Notes: generated by a model not told the origin, from the letters alone. 6,125 nucleotides of DNA from Methanobacteriota archaeon (GCA_023457135.1 JAEWMO010000036.1:1-6125), one strand, 5' to 3'. Positions 1-6,008 are shown, numbered from the stretch's first letter. Made by a program: numbers and translations.

Positions 1-755
1 ATATCCTTCTGCGGAACGAGATCGCAAAGGACGTCCTCCCGCCGATGCCGCTCGACGTCTGCGGGGCGGAGAGCCAGGGGATGATCGGCTACCTCCTCCA
101 GCAGGCGCTCGGGGAGGCCGGGCTCGATACACCGGTTGCGGCGGTGCTCACCCGGACCCTGGTGGACGGCGGCGACCCGGCGTTCGGAGACCCGGAAAAA
201 CCCATCGGCCCGAACTACACGGCGATGCAGGCGCGGAAGCTCGAGCAGGAGTCGGGCTGGCAGATGGTGCAGGTGCCCGGGCAGGGCTACCGGCGTGTGG
301 TCCCCTCGCCGCGCCCGATCGCCCTCGTCGAGGGTGAGGCGATCGCCCGGCTCTTCGCGGCGGGTGTGATCGTGATCGCCGCTGGCGGCGGAGGCGTCCC
401 GGTGGTCAGGGGTCCCGGCGGCACTCTCCGGGGCGTCGAGGCCGTGGTGGACAAGGACTACACCGCGGCGCTCCTCGCCCGGCTCGTCGGTGCCGGCGAC
501 CTCCTCCTCCTGACCGACGTCGAGCACGTCGCCCTGAACTACGGGCGTCCGGACCAGCAGGATCTCCGCGAGATGACGGTCGCGGAGGCAAGACGGCACC
601 TGGCTGCGGGGCAGTTCCCGGCCGGGAGCATGGGGCCGAAGGTTGAGGCGGCCGTCGGGTTCCTCGACGCGGGAGGGGAGCGGGCAACCATCGCCTCGCT
701 CGATTCGGCCGCCGATGCTCTTCGCGGCCGGGCAGGGACCCGGATCCGTCGATGA
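1..755 (+). CDS. arcC: Carbamate kinase, 5'-truncated by window edge
   Basis: Carbamate kinase interconverts ATP plus carbamate with ADP plus carbamoyl phosphate in the cytoplasm. The open frame runs to the left edge (first whole codon at position 3), so the ATG at 45 is internal: the residues before it (ILLRNEIAKD) continue the family's N-terminal domain. About 250 residues are visible against a usual length near 310, so roughly the first 60 are missing. Family signatures appear in order: DVCGAESQGMIGY; VDGGDPAFGDPEKPIGPNY; GYRRVVPSP; the nucleotide-binding stretch IAAGGGGVPV; GVEAVVDKDYTA; LLLTDVEHVALNYG; and GSMGPKVEAA near the C-terminus. The frame is intact to the TGA at 753-755. No ornithine carbamoyltransferase or arginine deiminase gene is in view, so whether it works in a catabolic or carbamoyl-phosphate-supplying direction cannot be decided here. 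The identification is firm; the symbol follows family usage. Confidence 0.95.
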   Translation, partial: ILLRNEIAKDVLPPMPLDVCGAESQGMIGYLLQQALGEAGLDTPVAAVLTRTLVDGGDPAFGDPEKPIGPNYTAMQARKLEQESGWQMVQVPGQGYRRVVPSPRPIALVEGEAIARLFAAGVIVIAAGGGGVPVVRGPGGTLRGVEAVVDKDYTAALLARLVGAGDLLLLTDVEHVALNYGRPDQQDLREMTVAEARRHLAAGQFPAGSMGPKVEAAVGFLDAGGERATIASLDSAADALRGRAGTRIRR

Positions 756-773
756 CCGTCCCCCCACCCCAAT

Positions 774-782
774 CCTTATATA
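774..782 (+). promoter_or_regulatory. Archaeal TATA box for the DUF5518-like pair
   Basis: CCTTATATA is a near-ideal archaeal TATA element in an otherwise GC-rich intergenic stretch. Initiation about 25 nt downstream would fall near 803-806, giving a leader of only about 10-15 nt before the ATG at 817. It follows the carbamate kinase stop by 18 nt, so the small-protein genes appear to have their own promoter. Confidence 0.75.
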
Positions 783-816
783 CTGCACCCCCGAATCCCC
801 GGCGGTGAAGGAAGAT

Positions 817-1155
817 ATGGCGGATAACTTCTGGACGGGTGTCATCGTCGGATGGCTTGTAGGGCTCATTCTCGGCTTCCTGCTGCCGGTGATCGGGCCC
901 CTTGTCGGCGGGTTTGTCGCCGGCTGGATGTCCGGGCGCGGGATCGCGAACGGGGCAAAGGCCGGCCTGCTTGCAGGCATCCTCGGCGCCATTGTCATCG
1001 CGGCGCTCCTCCTCATCGGTGGCACGGTTCTTCTCGGGGCATTCGGGTTCATCGCGGGCCTCGGAACGTCGCTCGTCATCATCGTGGCGGCGTTCGTCTA
1101 CCAGGGGCTCCTCTCCCTGATCGGCGGCGTCATCGCCGGCGCGATCCGGCGGTAA
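817..1155 (+). CDS. Small glycine-rich membrane protein, DUF5518-like (copy 1)
   Basis: A 112-residue integral membrane protein of unknown function. The ATG at 817 is chosen because GGTGA (804-808) lies 8 nt upstream and a TATA box precedes it; earlier in-frame starts lie inside the carbamate kinase gene. The sequence is almost wholly hydrophobic with regular glycines. About four membrane segments can be drawn (roughly residues 7-37, perhaps a re-entrant pair, then 48-68, 70-93 and 96-110), separated by the polar turn SGRGIANGAK (39-48). The motif GPLVGGFVAGW (27-37) and the stretch IGGTVLLGAFG (67-77) recur in the next gene, so the two are paralogs. The pattern resembles archaeal DUF5518 proteins; this is recognition by eye. 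No catalytic residues are evident. The C-terminus ends in Arg-Arg. Confidence 0.85.
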   Translation: MADNFWTGVIVGWLVGLILGFLLPVIGPLVGGFVAGWMSGRGIANGAKAGLLAGILGAIVIAALLLIGGTVLLGAFGFIAGLGTSLVIIVAAFVYQGLLSLIGGVIAGAIRR

Positions 1156-1157
1156 AC

Positions 1158-1204
1158 CGGAGGCAGACCACGGGGAGGGTTTCCCTCCCCGGAAACGGAG
1201 GCAG
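1158..1204 (+). repeat. 9-bp direct repeat flanking a hairpin
   Basis: CGGAGGCAG occurs at 1158-1166 and again at 1196-1204, on either side of the hairpin at 1171-1191. Both copies contain the SD core GGAGG, but only the second is followed by a usable start, the TTG at 1208. The first copy lies 2 nt after the stop of the upstream gene and has no start codon at normal distance. It may be a relic of the duplication that produced the two paralogs. Confidence 0.6.
1171..1191 (+). promoter_or_regulatory. Perfect 9-bp hairpin before the second DUF5518-like gene
   Basis: CGGGGAGGG (1171-1179) and CCCTCCCCG (1183-1191) form a perfect stem around a TTT loop. There is no T tract after it, so it does not look like an archaeal transcription terminator. 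It ends 5 nt before the SD (GGAGG, 1197-1201) of the next gene. CCTCC at 1184-1188 could instead pair with that SD, so two exclusive folds are possible. RNA processing, mRNA stability or translation control are all open. Confidence 0.55.
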
Positions 1205-1207
1205 GGA

Positions 1208-1582
1208 TTGGCGAAAGACGGCGGTTCGTACTGGGTCTCGGCGCTCGTGGGTCTCATCTTCATGCTCTTTGTGAGCCCGTTCTTTCCGGTAGCGGGCCCG
1301 ATCGCCGGAGGGATCGTCGGCGGCTACCTCGGCCCGCCGGGGGCGGTCAGGGGTGCACTCGGCGGGCTTCTCGACGGCCTCATCGTCGCCGCGATCTTCT
1401 CGGTCATCGCCGTCGTCGGCGGGACGGCACTCCTCGGCCCGCTCGGCACCCTGCTCGGCCTCGGGGTTGCGGCGCTCCTCTTTGCTCTCGCCCTCTACTT
1501 CGGGGTCCTCGGTGCCGTCGGCGGCGCGATCGGCGGGGCGCTCAAGGCATGGATGATCGAGCGCCGGCGGATCACGGGATGA
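1208..1582 (+). CDS. Small glycine-rich membrane protein, DUF5518-like (copy 2)
   Basis: A 124-residue membrane protein paralogous to the gene just upstream. The start is TTG at 1208, with GGAGG (1197-1201) 6 nt upstream; the next in-frame ATG (residue 19) would remove much of the first membrane segment. Matching motifs are GPIAGGIVGGY (30-40 here; 27-37 in copy 1) and VGGTALLGPLG (70-80; 67-77 in copy 1), and both end in a glycine-zipper-like helix. Four membrane segments are likely (about 9-40, 50-70, 72-98 and 99-115), then a basic tail, IERRRITG. The 52-nt gap to the first gene and the lack of a TATA box suggest co-transcription. The 3' end overlaps the convergent MFS gene by 11 bp. Function is unknown; such glycine-rich segments suggest tight helix packing or oligomers. 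Confidence 0.82.
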   Translation: MAKDGGSYWVSALVGLIFMLFVSPFFPVAGPIAGGIVGGYLGPPGAVRGALGGLLDGLIVAAIFSVIAVVGGTALLGPLGTLLGLGVAALLFALALYFGVLGAVGGAIGGALKAWMIERRRITG

Positions 1583-2792
1583 GGTTGCCGATCCCTTCCT
1601 GGAGGCGCAGCGCGATCCGGCAGCGGTACATCCAGAGGTAGGCAGCGACCGCCGCGGCCTCGATGATGATGACATACGCGACGATATGGGCGAGCGATAC
1701 GTCGTAGAGAACTCCCATCACGGCGCTCCCCACGAACCATGCCGTCCCGAAGACCGCGCTCACCGTACCGTAGACCTGCCCCCTCAGGTTCGCCGCCGTG
1801 GACGCTGCTATCGATGCCCGGAGAGCGGTCTCGAAGATCCCGATCCCGGCCCCCCAGACGAGCGCTCCCGCGAGCGCGAGGCCCGGAGTGGATGAGAAGG
1901 CTAAGAGGACCGTGGCGACGCTGAGGACCGGGATGGCAAGGAGCGTGTGGGCACCGACGCGATCGAAGACCCGGCCGGCGAGCAGCGCCACGGCGACCGA
2001 GACCACCATCGCCGCGGCGTAGAAGAGGGGGATGGCGGCATCGGGGATGATCGACCCGGCCTTCAGGTGGAAGGAGATGAGCGGGAAGTTGGCGAACCCG
2101 GCCATGCCGAGGAAGATGAACGTGGCATACGGCATGATCCCGGGCAGATCGCTGCCGGCCTCCGGGTTCCCTCCATCCGCCTCCAGGCGCCCCGGCTTCG
2201 GCACAACGGATCGGGCAACGAGAAGCATCACCGCAAGACCGGCGAGCGGGATCCCGAGCAGGAGAAACCCCGCAGCGTAGCCGCCGGTGAAGGCGAGGGC
2301 CGCGACCATGACGAGAGGCCCGATGACCGCACCGACCTGGTCGATCGCTTTGTGGATCCCGAACCCCCACCCCCGCCCGACGGACGTCGTCGCGTGGGAG
2401 AGGATCGTGTCCCGTGCCGGTGTCCGGATGGCCTTTCCCACCCGCTCGGCGATGATGAGCAGGGCCGCAGACTCCCAGCGGCCGACGACGGCGAGGAGCG
2501 GGATCGCGACGAGCAGGCCGTAGCCGGCCATCGCCACCTTCCAGTAACTGTGGTTCCGGTCGACATAGGTGCCGGTGGCGGTCCGCAACGCATACCCGAT
2601 GAACTCGCCGGACCCGGCGACGAGCCCGACGATGGCTGCGCTCCCGCCGAGGAGGAGGATGTAGGGACCGGTGACGCTCCGGGCGCCGTTCGAGACCAGG
2701 CTTCCGAGAAGGCTTACCACCCCGAGGAGGAGGATGAGCCGGACCGAGAGGTCGCGGACCTCTTCGGGGTCGTCCGGGGGAGAACCAGGCAT
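1572..2792 (-). CDS. MFS transporter, 12-helix type
   Basis: A 406-residue major facilitator superfamily permease. The ATG at 2792 is preferred: GGAG (2801-2798) lies 5 nt upstream and a TATA box a little farther. The open frame extends 27 codons upstream, but that part is polar, basic and crosses the promoter. The cytoplasmic N-terminus is followed by about 12 hydrophobic segments in two halves, split by a polar loop near residues 197-216. Diagnostic stretches are ERVGKAIRTPARDTILSHA (116-134), the G-K-x-x-R-x-P-x-R-D signature of one MFS exporter subgroup; the motif A-like GRVFDRVG (273-280); and RGQVYGTVSAVFGTAWFVGS (337-356) with the terminal MGVLYD. The substrate cannot be read from the sequence; efflux of a small molecule is the usual guess. 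It is transcribed divergently from another MFS gene and its 3' end overlaps the convergent small membrane gene. Confidence 0.92.
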   Translation of the reverse strand: MPGSPPDDPEEVRDLSVRLILLLGVVSLLGSLVSNGARSVTGPYILLLGGSAAIVGLVAGSGEFIGYALRTATGTYVDRNHSYWKVAMAGYGLLVAIPLLAVVGRWESAALLIIAERVGKAIRTPARDTILSHATTSVGRGWGFGIHKAIDQVGAVIGPLVMVAALAFTGGYAAGFLLLGIPLAGLAVMLLVARSVVPKPGRLEADGGNPEAGSDLPGIMPYATFIFLGMAGFANFPLISFHLKAGSIIPDAAIPLFYAAAMVVSVAVALLAGRVFDRVGAHTLLAIPVLSVATVLLAFSSTPGLALAGALVWGAGIGIFETALRASIAASTAANLRGQVYGTVSAVFGTAWFVGSAVMGVLYDVSLAHIVAYVIIIEAAAVAAYLWMYRCRIALRLQEGIGNLIP

Positions 2793-2820
2793 ACTCTCTC
2801 CGGTTCTAAGGGGCCCCGAT

Positions 2821-2829
2821 GTATATATG
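2821..2829 (-). promoter_or_regulatory. TATA box for the minus-strand MFS gene
   Basis: On the minus strand the element reads CATATATAC, followed downstream by the 8-bp palindrome GGGGCCCC (2811-2818). Initiation about 25 nt away would be near 2799, leaving a leader of under 10 nt. The core is nearly symmetric, so it might also bind TBP in the plus direction. A separate plus-strand candidate exists at 2854. Confidence 0.6.
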
Positions 2830-2852
2830 GTGGTGCACCGGCGACACAGTGC

Positions 2853-2860
2853 CCTTATCA
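2853..2860 (+). promoter_or_regulatory. Possible TATA-like element for the DHA2 transporter
   Basis: CCTTATCA resembles the first half of the strong TATA box at 774-782. Initiation about 25 nt downstream would be near 2880, giving a leader of roughly 45 nt that contains the hairpin at 2892-2908. A second weak candidate is CAAATACT at 2871-2878. This is a positional inference only. Confidence 0.35.
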
Positions 2861-2890
2861 CTCTTTGCCGCAAATACTCCCGGTACGCAC

Positions 2891-2917
2891 GGGGCGGGGT
2901 TTCCGCCCTTCGGGAGG
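2891..2917 (+). promoter_or_regulatory. Leader hairpin with SD and competing fold
   Basis: GGGCGG (2892-2897) pairs perfectly with CCGCCC (2903-2908) around a 5-nt loop. CCGCCC can instead fold over TTC onto the SD GGGAGG (2912-2917) with a single G-A mismatch, so the folds are mutually exclusive: one frees the SD and the other hides it. The block shares CACGGGG, GGGTTTCC and GGAGGC in the same order with the hairpin leader at 1169-1202. GC-rich sequence makes chance pairings common, so function is unproven. Confidence 0.4.
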
Positions 2918-2925
2918 CATGAGAA

Positions 2926-4329
2926 ACGGCAGCGGAGCAGCAAGGCGTTCAATCGTATTCACGGCGATTCATCCTGATACTCGTCACCATCGTCACGTTC
3001 TTAAACCCCTTCACGGGCTCGGCGATCAACCTGGCGCTCCCCGCCATCGGGACCGAGTTTGCCGCCGACGCCACCGCACTCGCCTGGGTCTCCAGCGCCT
3101 ATCTCCTCGCGTCAGTCATCTTCCTCCTCCCGGCGGGGAGGCTCGGCGACTCGCGGGGGAGGGTCACCGTCTTCCTTGCAGGGGTCGTCGTCTACACCGC
3201 AGGATCCCTTCTCAGCATCCTGACGTCCTCGATCGAGATGCTCCTCGTCTTCCGCTTCATCCAGGGCACCGGCGGGGCCCTGATCTACGCAAACAGCGTG
3301 GCCCTGATCACGAGCCTCTACCCGCCCGGCGAACGGGGTTACGCTATCGGGCTGAACACGACGGCGGTCTACGCCGGGCTCTCGCTCGGCCCGTTCCTCG
3401 GCGGTGTCCTGACCCAGTTCCTCGGCTGGCGGAGCATCTTCATCGTGACCGCGCTCCTCGCCGTCCCGGCGCTCTTCTACGCGAAAAGGTTCCCGGAGTT
3501 CCTGAATGAGCAGCAGCGCGAGCGCTTCGACATCCCCGGCCTGGTCCTCTCCTCGGCCCTGATCCTCTGCCTCTTCCTGGGCCTGGCCTCGGCCGCGACA
3601 CCTGCCGGCGTAACGCTTCTCGCCGCCGCGCTCGTCCTCGGTGCGGCCTTCTTCCGGGTGGAGCAGCGGCAGCCCTGCCCCCTCCTCCCGGTCTCGCTCA
3701 TCACCTCGAACCGAGTCTTTGCCGCCTCGAACGGCGCCGCCCTGATCAACTACAGCGCCACGTTCGCGATCGGGTTCCTCCTCTCCCTCTACCTCCAGTA
3801 TATCCGCGGCTACGAACCCGTCGCCGCGGGCACCCTGCTCCTGGTCCAGCCGATCGTCCAGGTCTTCGTCGCCCCGGTGGCCGGCCGGCTCTCCGATAAG
3901 GTGCAGCCCGGCCACGTCGCCTCGGTGGGGATGGGGATCTCGGCCGTCGGGCTCTTCGGCCTCGCCCTCCTCTCGGAGACGACGCCGGTCGGCGTGATCG
4001 TCGCGCTCCTCGTTCTCCTGGGCGTGGGGCTCGGCCTCTTCTCGTCCCCGAACACCACGGCGATCATGGGATGCGTCGAGAAGAGGTTCTTCGGGAGCGC
4101 ATCGGCGATGACGGCGATGATGCGGTCGATGGGGATGATGCTCAGCATGGGAGCGGTCCTCGTGGTCTTTGCGGTCATCATGGGCTCGACCACCGTGACG
4201 CCGGCGATATTCCCGGAGTTTCTCCTCTCCGTGAGGCTCCTCTTCCTCGCCTTCGCGATCCTCTCGGTCTTCGGGGTCGTCCTCTCGCTCAGAAGGAATA
4301 AATGCCAGTCTATCCTGCAGCGATCGTAA
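2926..4329 (+). CDS. MFS transporter, DHA2 (14-helix, EmrB/QacA-like), non-canonical start
   Basis: A proton-coupled drug-exporter-type permease of the DHA2 group, 467 residues if started at the ACG at 2926; 450-500 is usual. Homology-like sequence continues well upstream of the first in-frame ATG (3238): FLNPFTGSAINLALPAIG (residues 24-41) is helix 1, motif A is GRLGDSRGR (71-79), motif B is RFIQGTGG (110-117) and motif C is GLSLGPFLGG (151-160). Between the in-frame TGA at 2920-2922 and codon 105 there is no ATG, GTG or TTG. ACG at 2926 is placed because GGGAGG (2912-2917) lies 8 nt upstream, as expected for a start. The ATG at 2919 is in another frame and only 1 nt from the SD. CTG at 2974 would cut into helix 1. 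The Asp common in helix 1 of DHA2 pumps appears to be Thr here. It is either a rare-start gene, a start-codon mutant, or a gene with a frameshift near 2922. Substrate unknown. Confidence 0.85.
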   Translation, partial: TAAEQQGVQSYSRRFILILVTIVTFLNPFTGSAINLALPAIGTEFAADATALAWVSSAYLLASVIFLLPAGRLGDSRGRVTVFLAGVVVYTAGSLLSILTSSIEMLLVFRFIQGTGGALIYANSVALITSLYPPGERGYAIGLNTTAVYAGLSLGPFLGGVLTQFLGWRSIFIVTALLAVPALFYAKRFPEFLNEQQRERFDIPGLVLSSALILCLFLGLASAATPAGVTLLAAALVLGAAFFRVEQRQPCPLLPVSLITSNRVFAASNGAALINYSATFAIGFLLSLYLQYIRGYEPVAAGTLLLVQPIVQVFVAPVAGRLSDKVQPGHVASVGMGISAVGLFGLALLSETTPVGVIVALLVLLGVGLGLFSSPNTTAIMGCVEKRFFGSASAMTAMMRSMGMMLSMGAVLVVFAVIMGSTTVTPAIFPEFLLSVRLLFLAFAILSVFGVVLSLRRNKCQSILQRS

Positions 4330-4351
4330 AACCGGACCCCCTGGAGACTAA

Positions 4352-4365
4352 ACGAAACGTTAAAA
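4352..4365 (+). promoter_or_regulatory. Likely BRE/TATA promoter of the HerA-like ATPase gene
   Basis: An A-rich patch (ACGAAACGTTAAAA) stands out in the 65-bp GC-rich gap after the DHA2 gene. With GTTAAAA (4359-4365) as the TATA element, transcription would begin near 4388, about 7 nt before the ATG. A nearly leaderless message would explain why only a weak, distant SD-like GTGAT (4379-4383) is present. Confidence 0.45.
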
Positions 4366-4394
4366 CCCCGGGCGTCCTGTGATCTCTTTATCTG

Positions 4395-6002
4395 ATGGAC
4401 CTCGTCATCGGGAAGGCCGGCGACCAGGATGTCGCCATCGATGCGCAGGAACTGGTCACGGGGCGGACCTGTATCATCGCGCAGTCGGGTGCCGGGAAGA
4501 GCTGGGGCATTGCGGTCCTCTGCGAGCAGCTCCTTGAGGCGCGGGTGGGGTTCTGCCTCATCGACACGGAGGGGGAGTACGCCTCGCTCAGGGACCGGTT
4601 CCCGCTCCTCTGGATCGGCACCGGCGCGGGGTGCGATGCGGAGCTCGGGCGGGCGAATATCAGGGATCTGATGCAGGACGCGATCTGCTCGCGGAAGGCG
4701 GTCCTCTTCGACGTCTCGGAAGCCCCGGATATGCGGCTTGAGGCGGAGAAGCTCGCCGTTATCCTCTACGATCTCGAGACCCGCTTGAAGCAGCCGTATC
4801 TCCTGATCGTCGAGGAGGCGGACAAGTTCATCCCCCAGTCCGGGGAGTCCGCCGCAAAGATCGAGGAGATCTCCCGCCGGGGGCGCAAACGCGGGCTCGG
4901 CCTCCTGGTCGCGACCCAGCGGCCGTCGCTCGTGGCAAAGAACGTCCTCTCGCAGTGCAACAGCCAGATCATCGGGAAGCTCTCGATCGAGAACGATTTA
5001 AAGGCCGTCAGCATCTTTTTTGCATCCAAAAAAGAAGCCGCCGGGCTTGCGGAGCTCGAGCCCGGGGAGTTCTTCGTGATGGGGGGGCTCGCCCGGGAGC
5101 GGGTGAGGATGCGCTTCCGTGCCCGCATCTGTGAGCACCGGGGTCTGACCCCCCGTCTTGAGGCCGTAGAGCCGGTCGGCCCCGGACCCTGCGCCGGGTC
5201 GCGAAAGGCCCCCTCCTCTGTGGGAGAGGTTCCGGCACGCCCCTGTGATGATCCGGCAGATACCCCTGCCCCGGCCGGCGATGCCGTGGTCCCGGTCCTC
5301 CTCCGGGAGGAGGCGCTCGATATCGCGAAGGGAAAGCGGAAGCGCCGGTTCTTCGTCCTCGAACCCGAGGAGCGGATCGTCTCGGCCGAGCGGGTCTACC
5401 GGCCGCTGTACCGCCTGGAGGTCCGCTACGTCGGCGGGCTGATCCGGAAGGCGACGAGGACGGCGTCGTTCGTCGTCGACGGCGAGACCGGCTGCATCGT
5501 CGAGCTCGACCGGGGACTGAAGGTCCGGCCGGGGTTCTCGGAGCTCCTGGGGCTCGACGAGGCCGCGGTGAGGGTCGTCACCGGGCTTGCGAACGGCGGC
5601 TCGACGCTGACCGAGATCGAGGCCGAGACGCATCTTGCGCCCGCCACGGTGAAGAAAGCGGTCAAAACCCTCAAGACGGCGAAACTCGTCACGGAGATGA
5701 AGACGGTCGGCGAGACGCTGGTCTACGTCCCCCTTCTCGAGACGGAGGTCCCGCCCCTCTCCGCCCTCCGGCCGGGGGCGGACCTCCCGATGGAGCCTCT
5801 CCGGGAGGACCCACCAGCGGCGAAGGTGAAGGAGGCCTCGCTCCGGACCGTCCTGAAGGGGCTTGAGCCGACAGCGGAGATCGTCGGTCTCCGGACGTTC
5901 TACTACCCGGTCTACCGGATCGGGTTCGCGTCGGAGCGCGGGAGCCGCTCGATCCTCCTCGACGGCTGCACGGGGAAGGAGCTCCTTTTCCCGGTCACCT
6001 GA
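4395..6002 (+). CDS. HerA/DUF87-type P-loop ATPase with winged helix and duplicated C-terminal domain
   Basis: A 535-residue ATPase of the FtsK-HerA superfamily. The Walker A motif is AQSGAGKS (29-36; the usual first Gly is Ala), followed by CLIDTEGEYASL (54-65). Walker B is LLIVEEAD (136-143), the basic RRGRKRG (161-167) may hold the arginine finger, and ATQRPS (173-178) carries the sensor Gln. Only about 25 residues precede Walker A, so the N-terminal HAS barrel of HerA is missing. Residues about 258-300 form a Pro/Gly/Ala-rich linker. The C-terminal half has a repeat unit (about 304-371, with YRPLYR and VDGETG), a predicted winged helix (about 386-447), then a second unit (about 479-533, with YYPVYR and LDGCTG). 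HerA relatives pump or translocate DNA with nuclease partners; no NurA or Mre11/Rad50 gene is in view. The DNA role is inferred from family and winged helix. The ATG at 4395 is the first start after the promoter. Confidence 0.9.
   Translation: MDLVIGKAGDQDVAIDAQELVTGRTCIIAQSGAGKSWGIAVLCEQLLEARVGFCLIDTEGEYASLRDRFPLLWIGTGAGCDAELGRANIRDLMQDAICSRKAVLFDVSEAPDMRLEAEKLAVILYDLETRLKQPYLLIVEEADKFIPQSGESAAKIEEISRRGRKRGLGLLVATQRPSLVAKNVLSQCNSQIIGKLSIENDLKAVSIFFASKKEAAGLAELEPGEFFVMGGLARERVRMRFRARICEHRGLTPRLEAVEPVGPGPCAGSRKAPSSVGEVPARPCDDPADTPAPAGDAVVPVLLREEALDIAKGKRKRRFFVLEPEERIVSAERVYRPLYRLEVRYVGGLIRKATRTASFVVDGETGCIVELDRGLKVRPGFSELLGLDEAAVRVVTGLANGGSTLTEIEAETHLAPATVKKAVKTLKTAKLVTEMKTVGETLVYVPLLETEVPPLSALRPGADLPMEPLREDPPAAKVKEASLRTVLKGLEPTAEIVGLRTFYYPVYRIGFASERGSRSILLDGCTGKELLFPVT
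5015..5034 (+). repeat. T6/A6 inverted repeat inside the ATPase gene
   Basis: CTTTTTTG (5015-5022) and CAAAAAAG (5027-5034) form a perfect 8-bp inverted repeat around the loop CATC. In frame it encodes Phe-Phe-Ala-Ser-Lys-Lys using TTT and AAA codons, against the gene's strong preference for TTC and AAG. Runs of six are the main slippage-prone sites in this gene, and oligo-T is also the known archaeal termination signal. The protein sequence continues normally through it. Confidence 0.6.
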
Positions 6003-6008
6003 CCGGAG

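Noticed and set aside
1171..1191. Hairpin as a rho-independent terminator
   Set aside because: No T tract follows the stem, archaea mainly terminate at oligo-T, and the next gene begins just downstream without its own TATA box.
406..1263. 285-codon minus-strand open frame
   Set aside because: It runs opposite carbamate kinase and the first small membrane gene, has low-complexity charged and Pro-rich sequence, and shows no recognisable motif.
2919..2921. ATG as the DHA2 start
   Set aside because: It is in a different frame, its product does not resemble a transporter, and it is only 1 nt from the SD.
1947..3509. 520-codon plus-strand open frame across both MFS genes
   Set aside because: It is antisense to the minus-strand MFS gene and then out of frame with the DHA2 gene. 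Its product is rich in Arg, Asp, Glu and Pro, typical of a shadow frame in GC-rich DNA. It matters only because the ATG at 2919 lies in it.
3112..3915. 267-codon minus-strand open frame opposite the DHA2 gene
   Set aside because: Highly charged Glu/Asp/Arg-rich product, the usual antisense shadow of a hydrophobic membrane protein gene.
5081..5087. G7 run in the ATPase gene as a frameshift
   Set aside because: The reading frame continues correctly on both sides with family-like sequence, so there is no sign of an actual shift.
4998..5633. 211-codon minus-strand open frame opposite the ATPase
   Set aside because: The forward frame has clear HerA motifs and repeat structure; the reverse frame has none.
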